Source: Euryarchaeota archaeon UBA52
GTDB lineage: Archaea; Thermoplasmatota; Poseidoniia; Poseidoniales; Thalassarchaeaceae
Length of the DNA stretch: 22,146 nt
Assembly: GCA_002505455.1 (NCBI GenBank)
Contig: DAVB01000047.1
Coordinates: 1-22,146, forward strand
Direction of reading: 5' to 3'
In this document: piece by piece, positions 1 to 6,765 of the stretch
How the letters are laid out: every line of letters begins with the position of its first letter
Position numbering within the stretch: position 1 is the stretch's first letter
Program-made: the position numbers and the translations under genes
Notes under the pieces: model-generated
Seen by the model: the letters and a program-made list of their open reading frames with translations, nothing else
What the model was told of the DNA's origin: nothing
Databases searched by the model: none

Positions 1-21
1 CAAATCCCGGCTCGTGCTCCA
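1..21 (+). tRNA. 3' end of a tRNA (Thr or Cys likely), truncated by window edge
   Basis: The first 21 bases fit the 3' part of a tRNA read on the plus strand. They can be numbered from C56 of the T-loop (CAAATC), through the 3' half of the T-stem (CCCGG), the 3' acceptor strand CTCGTGC (66-72), discriminator T73 and a genomically encoded CCA at 19-21. The missing 5' acceptor strand should read GCACGAG and the 5' T-stem CCGGG. A T discriminator after a terminal G1-C72 and C2-G71 is typical of archaeal tRNA-Thr and tRNA-Cys, so one of these is likely. The anticodon lies outside the window, so the identity is open. The gene converges on the membrane protein gene ending at 26. Confidence 0.8.
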
Positions 22-25
22 CAAT

Positions 26-1042
26 TTATCCCATTATCGCGTTCAACGCAAACAACAGACCCATTACCAGTGCGAAACTAATCACCATGACATTGAAGTC
101 TTCGGCCTTATTGGGCCAATCTTCTCCGGCGTATGTCATTCCATCTTCGATTCCTTCAGGCCTTAGTCTGTAGTAACTGTACAAGACGAGCAGCAGAGCA
201 AGTGGTCCTGCAACTGCATCCTGTATGCTGGCATCTGTGATGACTCTTCGAGCTTCATCGCCTGCTGATGCATATCCGACATAATTCTGAATCGTTACGG
301 CCAGCAGAGCGAAAATTCCCGGGTGGATAATGGCCCACTTACCGCTAGCTCCATCCAAGATGGTCAGGATAGTCCATAGGAAATACACCAGAAATAAGCT
401 GCCACTAACAGCCACAGTCACATTGGAAGGCGCGCCTAGGCCATGTGCAAGAGCCCCGGGCTCTACGAGATCGCTGACCGATTCTGGACTCAATAGAGCT
501 CGGAAGCAGTAGTAGCCGCCCATCAGCGCTACAAGAGATAGCGAGATCAGAGCAGGCATGTCCTTGATATTCTGCCCAGGGGAGAAATCTGAGAGTCCGT
601 CATCCACCTCATCTTCGCCCTTCAACAAGAAGTAAGCCGCCGTGTAAGCAACCAGAAGAATGGGCGTAACATACTTTGGAGTCTCCGAAGAGTCTAGGTC
701 GTCGCCCCAGTATAGCCAGAGTACGGCCGTCATTGTAGCAAGGCCCATCATGACGGGGATCATCGTACTCCACTTACCCTTAGCACCCTCATTCAGAATG
801 ATGCCAGTGGAGATGAAGATACCGAACATGAGTACGCCGTTGAAAGCGGTCTCAGGCCCCCCATTGCCCCATGAGTTCATTCCCTCGGATGTGTCATTGG
901 AAAGAATTGTGAAACAATCGGCACCGCCGGTCACATAGCAGTCAGCGAAGAACATGAAATTCAGCGCGTAGATCAGGGATACAATCGCAGTGAAAGACAA
1001 CAGTACAGCGGCAGGCGTGGATTTGACTCTAAGAAATCCCAT
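26..1042 (-). CDS. polytopic membrane protein with internal duplication, function unknown
   Basis: This 338-residue protein is dominated by hydrophobic helices, roughly at residues 11-31, 66-82, 92-112, 122-139, 162-180, 210-229, 235-255, 272-290 and 315-335 (eight or nine TM segments). I do not recognise the family. Two halves look related: ILNEGAKGKW (about 81-90) followed by a helix starting near a proline matches ILDGASGKW (about 228-236) followed by IIHP. Each half then runs through a TM pair, an acidic loop (GEDEVDDG; EGIEDG) and a final TM, so residues 66-180 and 210-335 look like a tandem repeat. The loop near residues 34-60 carries two cysteines. The start ATG at 1042 has no Shine-Dalgarno motif but has an AT-rich box about 20-30 bases upstream, which fits a leaderless transcript. 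It may be a transporter or a structural membrane protein, but nothing in the sequence decides this. Confidence 0.85.
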   Translation of the reverse strand: MGFLRVKSTPAAVLLSFTAIVSLIYALNFMFFADCYVTGGADCFTILSNDTSEGMNSWGNGGPETAFNGVLMFGIFISTGIILNEGAKGKWSTMIPVMMGLATMTAVLWLYWGDDLDSSETPKYVTPILLVAYTAAYFLLKGEDEVDDGLSDFSPGQNIKDMPALISLSLVALMGGYYCFRALLSPESVSDLVEPGALAHGLGAPSNVTVAVSGSLFLVYFLWTILTILDGASGKWAIIHPGIFALLAVTIQNYVGYASAGDEARRVITDASIQDAVAGPLALLLVLYSYYRLRPEGIEDGMTYAGEDWPNKAEDFNVMVISFALVMGLLFALNAIMG

Positions 1043-1062
1043 ACAAAGAACAATGAAAGGCG

Positions 1063-1072
1063 ATTTAAAATT
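1063..1072 (-). promoter_or_regulatory. TATA-like box for the 1042 membrane protein gene
   Basis: The AT-rich stretch atttaaaatt (plus-strand reading) is centred about 25 bases upstream of the ATG at 1042. That is the usual archaeal TATA-to-start distance, so transcription would begin at or next to the start codon. A second AT-rich element (gtatagtgtatat) lies just beyond. Inferred from position and composition only. Confidence 0.45.
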
Positions 1073-1105
1073 GTATAGTGTATATTGAAGATGGATTCTT
1101 TTGGT

Positions 1106-1531
1106 TCAATCATCCAGTCGCGCATATGTCGCCTGGGCGACTGCAACTTTACGACCTGTCGTATCGATTAGATCCGCTTCTGCTACACATAGGCGTTTTC
1201 CGGATCTTATCACTCTAGCATGGCATATTGCATCTGTCAAACAGGGCCTCAAGAACCTGATATTAAAGTCGGTAGTGGCGACTTTCTCATCCGACCCTAT
1301 CTCTGTGAGTATTGCCCAGCAGGTTACTGAATCTGCTATGGTGGCCAGAATGCCGCCATGCATTGTCTGGTATATTCCGTCCCATTCAACTCTTCTCGGG
1401 ACCCTTGCATCGCATTCTCCTCGATCCAATCGCAATATCTCAAGATTCAGGGTGTGCATCATCGGCACCGAGTTAACTCTGGCCATCATCGCATCGACTT
1501 CTTCCTTACTCAGTGTATCTGTTTCCACCAT
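1106..1531 (-). CDS. hotdog-fold thioesterase, PaaI-like
   Basis: This 141-residue protein is a PaaI/YbgC-type acyl-CoA thioesterase of the hotdog fold. Counting from the ATG at 1531, it has the family signature MHGGILATIADS (57-68), with the HGG turn leading into the central helix and an Asp at 67 in the position used for catalysis in PaaI enzymes. The strand TDFNIRFLRP (87-96) is the usual second conserved block. The product would hydrolyse an acyl-CoA in the cytoplasm; the substrate cannot be read from sequence. The ATG at 1531 is preferred over an in-frame GTG at 1546, because tgaggg sits about 8 bases before the ATG and the GTG lies inside that motif. The Shine-Dalgarno bases lie right beside the stop codon of the upstream GNAT gene, so the two are probably translated from one message. 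Confidence 0.88.
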   Translation of the reverse strand: MVETDTLSKEEVDAMMARVNSVPMMHTLNLEILRLDRGECDARVPRRVEWDGIYQTMHGGILATIADSVTCWAILTEIGSDEKVATTDFNIRFLRPCLTDAICHARVIRSGKRLCVAEADLIDTTGRKVAVAQATYARLDD

Positions 1532-1547
1532 GGTACGTTCCCTCACC

Positions 1548-2000
1548 CTATTCTATCCTATCTTCCTCTGGGCTCCAATGCATCTCATAATGCATTCCAA
1601 TATGCTCGATCTCGAAAGGTTCGGATTTTATCTTGAAGCCTTTGCGTTGGTACATTGAGACAGCCTTTATTCTAGCATTGCACCATATTCCTGTATTCAA
1701 TTTAGCAGCATAATTCTGTAGCATGCCGACAATACTGGAGCCGATGCCCCTGTTCCTATATCCCGAATCGACAGCCATTCCCCTTATCCTTAGGTTGGCT
1801 TCATCCTTGGGATCGTATTGTAGTGTCGCACAGCCGATCATTTTCCCACCATTGAACGCCCCGATGAATTTCGTTCTCACATCCTCATCTATACCAGGAT
1901 ATCTTGCAGTCTCACGAGGCATGCCCTCCCTGAGAACTCTAAATCTTAGGTCGAGGTGGTCGGCATCGGGTTTTCCGACCCACTTGAATACCACACTCAT
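1548..2000 (-). CDS. GNAT family N-acetyltransferase
   Basis: This 150-residue protein matches the GCN5-related acetyltransferase fold. Motif A, the acetyl-CoA pyrophosphate loop, is at about 73-91 with the R-x-x-G-x-G core R82-N-R-G85-I-G87. Motif B follows as NARIKAVSMYQRKGFK (108-123), with the typical Tyr and the GF end. The preceding strand contains the GKMIGCATL element (52-60). The acceptor substrate cannot be predicted; a small molecule or a protein N-terminus are both possible. The gene starts 6 bases after the stop of the small membrane protein gene upstream and runs almost directly into the thioesterase gene, so the three form a probable operon read leftward. Confidence 0.88.
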   Translation of the reverse strand: MSVVFKWVGKPDADHLDLRFRVLREGMPRETARYPGIDEDVRTKFIGAFNGGKMIGCATLQYDPKDEANLRIRGMAVDSGYRNRGIGSSIVGMLQNYAAKLNTGIWCNARIKAVSMYQRKGFKIKSEPFEIEHIGMHYEMHWSPEEDRIE

Positions 2001-2006
2001 GCTTCG

Positions 2007-2285
2007 TCATTCGGACTCGTTCATATCAGACATCCGGGTAACTGCTTTGGTCAATGCAACTGTTTCTCGTCCTTCGCCAACGGTGTTGAGGAAGAACCAA
2101 CCAATGTTTAGCAATGCAGTGGCCATCACAAGGCCGCATGCGGATCCGATCACTATATTTCCGTCAGAGGCGGTCAAACCGGCGGCTAGGCTGACGGTCA
2201 TAACGAGGACAAACCAGACCCGGGATGCCTCACTAGGCGTCTTGCGGCCTTTGTGGTCGTGAAGAGGGGCCAGTAGGTCTCGCAC
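2007..2285 (-). CDS. small two-TM membrane protein, unknown
   Basis: This 92-residue protein has two predicted membrane helices (about 22-38 and 43-67) and a short charged C-terminal tail. No family is recognised. The only ordinary start codon in the frame is the GTG at 2285. The frame stays open another 28 codons upstream, up to a TGA at 2370-2372, with no ATG, GTG or TTG, so the start is uncertain and an unusual start is possible. It is the first gene of the probable leftward group with the GNAT and thioesterase genes. It diverges from the plus-strand gene at 2372. Confidence 0.65.
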   Translation of the reverse strand: MRDLLAPLHDHKGRKTPSEASRVWFVLVMTVSLAAGLTASDGNIVIGSACGLVMATALLNIGWFFLNTVGEGRETVALTKAVTRMSDMNESE

Positions 2286-2371
2286 GTACTTGTCTAGGTG
2301 TGTACCCGTATGAATGCCCGTTAGGCGCCGGTAACCCGTGGAATCATGAAGTAGCCCTGTGATCGAGAGTC
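2286..2371. promoter_or_regulatory. divergent intergenic region
   Basis: These 86 bases separate two divergent small membrane protein genes (start 2285 minus, start 2372 plus). The region must carry the promoters of both, but it is not AT-rich and shows no convincing TATA box. It remains open in the frame of the minus-strand gene. No RNA gene is evident. Confidence 0.3.
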
Positions 2372-2773
2372 ATGGAGGAGGGTGTCGGCTGGGTTGGCCC
2401 GGGTATTTTCGGGTTGGTTATCATGGTTGATGTGCTTGTCATCGGATGGGCTCCCGATGGGCCTTGGAATGATGATTCGTTCTCTCTCGGGATCCTAGGG
2501 GTGATTGGTGTTGCTGCGCTCTATCTCAGTTGGTATCGTTGGAAATTCAAGCAGAAGGGGGTTGTTCCATGGTTGAGGCTTTGGAAGGACGTTCGGGGTG
2601 GTGGCACGAAAGTGACGATTGTTGGAATCGTAGTGATGTTTGGCACGTGGTCCCTGTATGCCTCTAGCCCCTTCCCGCCCGCAGGAGGCCTGATACTGAA
2701 TCTGATAGGTGCGCTGATGATCTTGCAGGGGACATATGCAATACTCAGTTCAGGGTATCTTAGCGACTCCTAA
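2372..2773 (+). CDS. small four-TM membrane protein, unknown
   Basis: This 133-residue protein has four likely membrane helices near residues 9-26, 36-53, 78-97 and 104-124. A basic loop (YRWKFKQKG, then a stretch ending WKDVRGGGTK) separates helices 2 and 3 and probably faces the cytoplasm. No family is recognised. The ATG at 2372 overlaps the TGA that closes the divergent minus-strand frame. Its stop (2771-2773) abuts the stop codon of the convergent RNase HI gene at 2774 with no spacer. It is the only plus-strand gene between 22 and 5580. Confidence 0.72.
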   Translation: MEEGVGWVGPGIFGLVIMVDVLVIGWAPDGPWNDDSFSLGILGVIGVAALYLSWYRWKFKQKGVVPWLRLWKDVRGGGTKVTIVGIVVMFGTWSLYASSPFPPAGGLILNLIGALMILQGTYAILSSGYLSDS

Positions 2774-3304
2774 TCACCTAGCACCTGGCTTCCAGAATTG
2801 AAGTGGTTCTGGGTTTCTTCCTTCCATTGCCCTGTAGGCCAGATGATCTGCACGTTCGTTCCAACGGTGCCCCCTATGTGCCCTGACGTGCTCGATTGAA
2901 AGAGGCCTGGCAGATTCGCATTCAATCCACAGCTCCCTCACTCTATTCGCGATTTCTTTGTTGGTCTTGGGCTTCCACGCCCCCGTCGCTAAGTTAGATG
3001 CGTATGATGAGTCTGATCTTATCCTTGCAGGGCTCTCTTCTCCGTTTATCAGTAACCATCTGAGTGCATGGGCAATCGCAGAGAGTTCGGCGGTATTGTT
3101 GGATCCGACAGAAGCGCCGATGTACCCTTCTATATCTGGGTCAGTGATAACTCTCCCGCTAATCTCTTCCATCACTTCACCCTGACCGCGTCCAGTGCCA
3201 GAATCTCCGGATACTATGCAGACGCCCCAACCCGCTATCGTATCCTTCGTTACATTCCTGTTATCTCCGCATGATCCATCCACATACAGGTGGATTAGAG
3301 ACAT
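2774..3304 (-). CDS. rnhA: ribonuclease HI
   Basis: This 176-residue protein is a type 1 RNase H, which cuts the RNA strand of RNA-DNA hybrids (primer removal, R-loops). The catalytic carboxylates are visible: D9 in YVDGSC, E73 in NNTAELSAIAHAL, D98 in RSDSSYA and D153 in NERADHLA. H143 lies ten residues before D153, the same spacing as H124-D134 in the E. coli enzyme. The D9-E73 distance is about 26 residues longer than in E. coli because of an acidic insertion (roughly 34-66). There is no N-terminal hybrid-binding domain. The gene starts 3 bases after the gcvH stop, so it is likely the last cistron of the leftward run from 5480. Confidence 0.93.
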   Translation of the reverse strand: MSLIHLYVDGSCGDNRNVTKDTIAGWGVCIVSGDSGTGRGQGEVMEEISGRVITDPDIEGYIGASVGSNNTAELSAIAHALRWLLINGEESPARIRSDSSYASNLATGAWKPKTNKEIANRVRELWIECESARPLSIEHVRAHRGHRWNERADHLAYRAMEGRNPEPLQFWKPGAR

Positions 3305-3307
3305 GCA

Positions 3308-3688
3308 TCAATCACCGATAAGAGATCTATATTCCTGAGCATCTAGGAGTTTAGAGGGTTCTTCAGATTCTAATCTGATTTTACATATCCAACCATTGCC
3401 ATATGGATCTTCATTTATGGCCTCAGGAGTTGTTTCGAGTTCTTCGTTTACTTCAACTACTTCTCCTGAAATTGGAGCGTATATTTCAGATACGGATTTC
3501 ACCGATTCGACGCTTGCGAAAGCCTCCATAGATCTGACCTGGTCGCCGACCATTGGCAATTCAACCCAGACAACGTCCGTCAAGGCATCTTGCGCATAAT
3601 CAGTGATTCCAATCGTGGCCACACCATCAGAGACCCTCATCCATTCATGCTCTTCGGTATAGCTCAGATCCTCCGGGATAGAAGACAT
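3308..3688 (-). CDS. gcvH: glycine cleavage system H protein
   Basis: This 126-residue protein matches the lipoyl carrier GcvH, which shuttles the aminomethyl group between the P, T and L proteins of the glycine cleavage system. It has the N-terminal YTEEHEWMRV (10-19), the GITDYAQDAL strand-turn (27-36) and the lipoylation site K64 in VESVKSVSE. The C-terminal part contains the expected NEDPYGNGWICKI. Its length is normal for the family. No gcvT, gcvP, lipoate ligase or lipoyl synthase gene is in the window, so this copy stands alone between rnhA and an unknown membrane protein. An aggggt element about 4 bases before the ATG may be its ribosome-binding site. The lone position also fits a general lipoyl-relay role, as described for some H proteins. 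Confidence 0.93.
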   Translation of the reverse strand: MSSIPEDLSYTEEHEWMRVSDGVATIGITDYAQDALTDVVWVELPMVGDQVRSMEAFASVESVKSVSEIYAPISGEVVEVNEELETTPEAINEDPYGNGWICKIRLESEEPSKLLDAQEYRSLIGD

Positions 3689-3731
3689 CGGACCCCTACG
3701 GAAGCCGGAGGGGAGTCAAGTTTTCGCTTAG

Positions 3732-4103
3732 TCATTCAGATTCTTCTGTTCCAAGGCCGACCTCTAACTTGGCCCATGCGTCTGACATCTTTCCAATGTC
3801 GTCAGAATCCATCCTCTCACCTTCTAGACGGTTCCACATATCTACTTCAGACTCATTCGAGAAGAATGAATGTAGTTGTTTCTGTAAGGGGATGGGCTTT
3901 TTGATCCTCAGTGCCCAGCAGGCATACATCGAAAGGATGGCGATGAAGAGAATTGCAGTTACAACCAACATATCAGAGGTACAATCTGATTCGCAATGAA
4001 CGGTCGATAGAAAGCCGCTTCGCAAGCCGAGTGCGACTATGAGGAGGAGTGATGCAGAGAAGCCGAAAAGAACGCGAGAGGCTCGATCCGCGGGCGTGTC
4101 CAT
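3732..4103 (-). CDS. two-TM membrane protein, unknown
   Basis: This 123-residue protein has two membrane helices (about 10-27 and 45-65) joined by a short loop with two cysteines (HCESDC). A soluble acidic C-terminal tail of about 50 residues follows, rich in Asp, Glu and Ser. The basic RIKKP after helix 2 suggests that the tail is cytoplasmic. No family is recognised. It lies 43 bases upstream of gcvH and 40 bases downstream of the THEP1 gene, on the same strand, and is probably co-transcribed with them. Confidence 0.72.
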   Translation of the reverse strand: MDTPADRASRVLFGFSASLLLIVALGLRSGFLSTVHCESDCTSDMLVVTAILFIAILSMYACWALRIKKPIPLQKQLHSFFSNESEVDMWNRLEGERMDSDDIGKMSDAWAKLEVGLGTEESE

Positions 4104-4143
4104 ATGGCTATCAGAGCGGATGATAGGCTCTCAAGCAATAAGG

Positions 4144-4728
4144 TCAGTAGGTCTCACGGACCAACTTATGCACCTTGTACGGCAAAAGTGCACGATTGAC
4201 GGGCGTGACTTCGAGAATTCTAGCGTCGTCTCTTCTACGAATGTCTTGGAGAAGTGGATGTCGAGATTTCTTGTGTAATGTCAGAACGGTTGGCATGTCG
4301 AATTCTAGAGCGGCGCGAACTGTTTCGACGAAGGCCTCGGATTCGACGGAGAATTTTCCAATCTCATCGATAACCAGCATCTCGCATGACTCGACCGTTC
4401 GCTCGATCGCAGGAACAGCAACCTTGTCGAGTCCCGTGGGGTCGATTCCCATCCCAAGGATTGTGTGCCTAGAGTCGATGTCCTTGTGTGCTATGACTGC
4501 TCTGTCTCCAGTGATTATGTCAACGCACTCGAAGCCAACTCTGACTCCATCCTCAAGAATAGGCTCTGTTCTCATACCTCCGATGATCGGACGATCCTGA
4601 GAGCGTTCGTTCCGTGTTCTTCGTTCCTCGGTTCTCTCGCTAATCATCATCTCAACGACTTTCTCTAGAACGGCGGACTTGCCTGATTTTGGCAATCCAG
4701 TGATACCTATTTTTGGATGAATTCCCAT
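4144..4728 (-). CDS. THEP1-family nucleoside-triphosphatase
   Basis: This 194-residue P-loop protein matches the archaeal THEP1/COG1618 NTPases, small RecA/AAA-like enzymes that hydrolyse nucleoside triphosphates in vitro and whose cellular role is unsettled. Walker A is GLPKSGKS (11-18). The family-specific segment GGMRTEPILEDGVRVGFECVD (51-70) corresponds to the GFxTxExRxxGxRxGF signature. Walker B is MLVIDEIGKF (117-126) with D121 and E122, and TVLTLHKK (147-154) is the usual following strand. GAGGAG lies 9 bases before the ATG, a clear ribosome-binding site. The downstream neighbour is the two-TM protein; 137 AT-rich bases separate it from the unknown gene upstream, so it may have its own promoter. 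Confidence 0.88.
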   Translation of the reverse strand: MGIHPKIGITGLPKSGKSAVLEKVVEMMISERTEERRTRNERSQDRPIIGGMRTEPILEDGVRVGFECVDIITGDRAVIAHKDIDSRHTILGMGIDPTGLDKVAVPAIERTVESCEMLVIDEIGKFSVESEAFVETVRAALEFDMPTVLTLHKKSRHPLLQDIRRRDDARILEVTPVNRALLPYKVHKLVRETY

Positions 4729-4865
4729 CTATTGAATCTCCTCACAACTCGGCTACGCTAAACAGTATGTCTTCAATTAGAGAGGATATAGGAATTAACA
4801 TCTTGCATCAACTCTGATAATACGAATTCGAGAATCTGCTCCATAAACTCAATTTTTAGAGGGGT
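4729..4865. promoter_or_regulatory. AT-rich intergenic region upstream of the THEP1 gene
   Basis: This 137-base gap is more AT-rich than the neighbouring genes and contains several TATA-like stretches in the leftward direction (for example around 4760 and 4785). No open frame of note is present. It probably holds the 3' end of the upstream message and a promoter for the THEP1 gene. No specific element can be fixed. Confidence 0.3.
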
Positions 4866-5480
4866 TCAACGGACATCGTTGATTGTGAATTTTCCGAATG
4901 CGAATTCAATTAATTGTTCATTCTGAATGAGGTGCGCAAAAGCCTCGTCAACCTCCTCTTCTGAGATTCCCCCTGGAATCAATTCTTCCATTACTTCCTC
5001 CCAACTGATGCTATCAGACCCTTCGGTGTGAGCATGCTCGGCCAGATCTAAGATTCTCGCAGCAATGATTGCAAGAAGCGGGTCATCATCAGTCACTTCC
5101 TGTGGGAGGATAGGGGTGGCTCGACCTGCTTCATCGAGAATTTCCCCAATTTTCTGATTTCCTGATTCTTCCGCGTCGTATATGTCGAATAGATTTCTCT
5201 GAAAGGGATCGCTCTGAGTCAATACATTGGCTTCTTGGGTTCTCCCAAGTTGCCTTGCAATATCTTCTACTCTTCGAAGTCTCTGCTCTAATCGCATTTT
5301 CTCTCTGCCAAGATGTGAGGATGCTAATTCGAGTTGTTCTGTGGCGCATCTGTCTAGCCATCGATCAAGACTCCATTCCGGATCTATTCTGAGCATCGTA
5401 TCGCATAGCATAGCCACTGAATTCGGCAAACCGGCTATATCGATGGGAGACTTCCCATCAGCAGATCCGCCCTCACCCAT
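4866..5480 (-). CDS. unknown soluble protein, coiled coil plus possible winged helix
   Basis: This 204-residue acidic protein is not recognised. A charged helical stretch at about 45-85 (rich in Glu, Arg and Leu) looks like a coiled coil. The C-terminal 45 residues (ISWEEVMEEL, then ISEEEVDEAFAHLIQ and a beta-like IEFAFGKFTI) have the helix-helix-hairpin pattern of a winged-helix domain, which is inference. There are no membrane segments or metal-binding cysteine pairs. It is the first gene of the leftward run that continues with THEP1, a membrane protein, gcvH and rnhA. It diverges from the dehydrogenase gene at 5581. A role in DNA or RNA transactions would fit the C-terminal pattern but is not shown. 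Confidence 0.75.
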   Translation of the reverse strand: MGEGGSADGKSPIDIAGLPNSVAMLCDTMLRIDPEWSLDRWLDRCATEQLELASSHLGREKMRLEQRLRRVEDIARQLGRTQEANVLTQSDPFQRNLFDIYDAEESGNQKIGEILDEAGRATPILPQEVTDDDPLLAIIAARILDLAEHAHTEGSDSISWEEVMEELIPGGISEEEVDEAFAHLIQNEQLIEFAFGKFTINDVR

Positions 5481-5580
5481 GAGATGCTACTTCTGCATGG
5501 ACGTCTATGAACAATGTGCATGATATCCTCTACTGTTTTTCAGGGGTTGCTTGATGAAGGGCTTCATTCTGGGAGACACG

Positions 5581-6765
5581 ATGTCCGCGTATCGCATCGT
5601 CGCACTTCCAGGGGATGGGACTGGTCGAGAAGTGATGCGAGAGGCGCTAAAAGTACTAGATGTAATTCAAAAATACGGGCCAGTGGACTTTGATATTAGG
5701 GAGATCCCTTGTGGCGGCCAGTACTATCTCGAAACGGGTAAACAATGGCCGGAAGGGTCGTTTGAAATATGTCGCGATCATAGCGACGCCATTCTCCTTG
5801 GTGCCATTGGTTGGCCAGATGCAAGGCTCCCCAATGGGGACGTGGCGGGTGGAGAAGTCATTCTTGGTCTTAGATCGGGTCTCGATCTATACGCAAACGT
5901 TCGCCCTGTGAAACTCTACGAGGGGATCCTTCACAAAGTGCATGGAGTGCATAAGAAAGTCTGGGATTCTTCCCTTGTCGACCTAGTAATGGTACGTGAA
6001 AATACAGAGGGTTTGTACCATTCCCTTCTGAGGAGGATGGCTCAATCTGCGATAGGGGAAAAGGACGAGAAGCTCGTCATTGAAAGGTTCCCTGGGCTCG
6101 AGGGCGAGGTTAGGTGGGACCCTCGGCCGATATCGAGAACAGGGAGTGAGCGAATCCACAGATTCTGTTTCGACCTTGCAGAGCGCCGGGCGAATAAGCT
6201 AGGGAGATCGCAGAGCGTGACTTGTGTGGATAAGTCGAATGTGCTCCGCGGATGTCAGTTATTCCGTGCCATATTCAGGGAAATCTCCGATCAATATCCA
6301 GATGTTGATGCTAAAGAGGCCTACATAGACGCCTTCACAATGTGGTTGGTTCGAGATCCTGAAGATCTCGATGTCGTTGTTCTACCGAACATGTTTGGGG
6401 ATATAGCCACCGATCTAGCATCAGTGCTACAGGGAGGCATGGGGATGGCGGCGTCGGCAAATCTTGGGGATCGTCATATGTTGTTCGAACCCGTTCATGG
6501 ATCTGCTCCCAAGCATGCGGGGAAGAATATAGTGAACCCGGTGGCGATGCTCTCGTCTCTGCAATTAATGTTGGAAAACTTAGCTATTCGGCATTCAGAT
6601 GAGGGTCTGGATGTATGTGGAAATATACTGCAAGAAGCAATCTCAGATGTGCTTTCGTCTGATGGTCCGAAGACCTATGATATCGGTGGTTCGTCTGCTA
6701 CATCAGAAGTAGGTGATGCTGTGGCTTCTAGAGTCCGGGAGCTACTGAAAACAGAGTTCGATTAG
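5581..6765 (+). CDS. isopropylmalate/isocitrate dehydrogenase-family enzyme
   Basis: This 394-residue enzyme belongs to the beta-decarboxylating dehydrogenases (IPMDH, ICDH, homoisocitrate, tartrate/D-malate DH), which oxidise and decarboxylate a 2-hydroxyacid. Visible motifs are LPGDGTG (9-15), LRSGLDLYANVRP (97-109) with the two substrate arginines, VRENTEGLY (138-146), catalytic K218 in VDKSN, the metal-binding aspartates D250, D274 and D278, and the cofactor loop EPVHGSAPKHAGKNIVNP (303-320). The hydrophobic I94-L95 before the arginines resembles IPMDH, where ICDH has a serine. However, K311, H312 and Y367 resemble NADP-type ICDH. Substrate and cofactor therefore stay open. The ATG at 5581 has GGGAG about 5 bases upstream and gives the family N-terminus; in-frame TTG 5551 and ATG 5554 are less likely. 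No leuA, leuC or leuD is near. Its stop overlaps that of the convergent gene. Confidence 0.85.
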   Translation: MSAYRIVALPGDGTGREVMREALKVLDVIQKYGPVDFDIREIPCGGQYYLETGKQWPEGSFEICRDHSDAILLGAIGWPDARLPNGDVAGGEVILGLRSGLDLYANVRPVKLYEGILHKVHGVHKKVWDSSLVDLVMVRENTEGLYHSLLRRMAQSAIGEKDEKLVIERFPGLEGEVRWDPRPISRTGSERIHRFCFDLAERRANKLGRSQSVTCVDKSNVLRGCQLFRAIFREISDQYPDVDAKEAYIDAFTMWLVRDPEDLDVVVLPNMFGDIATDLASVLQGGMGMAASANLGDRHMLFEPVHGSAPKHAGKNIVNPVAMLSSLQLMLENLAIRHSDEGLDVCGNILQEAISDVLSSDGPKTYDIGGSSATSEVGDAVASRVRELLKTEFD

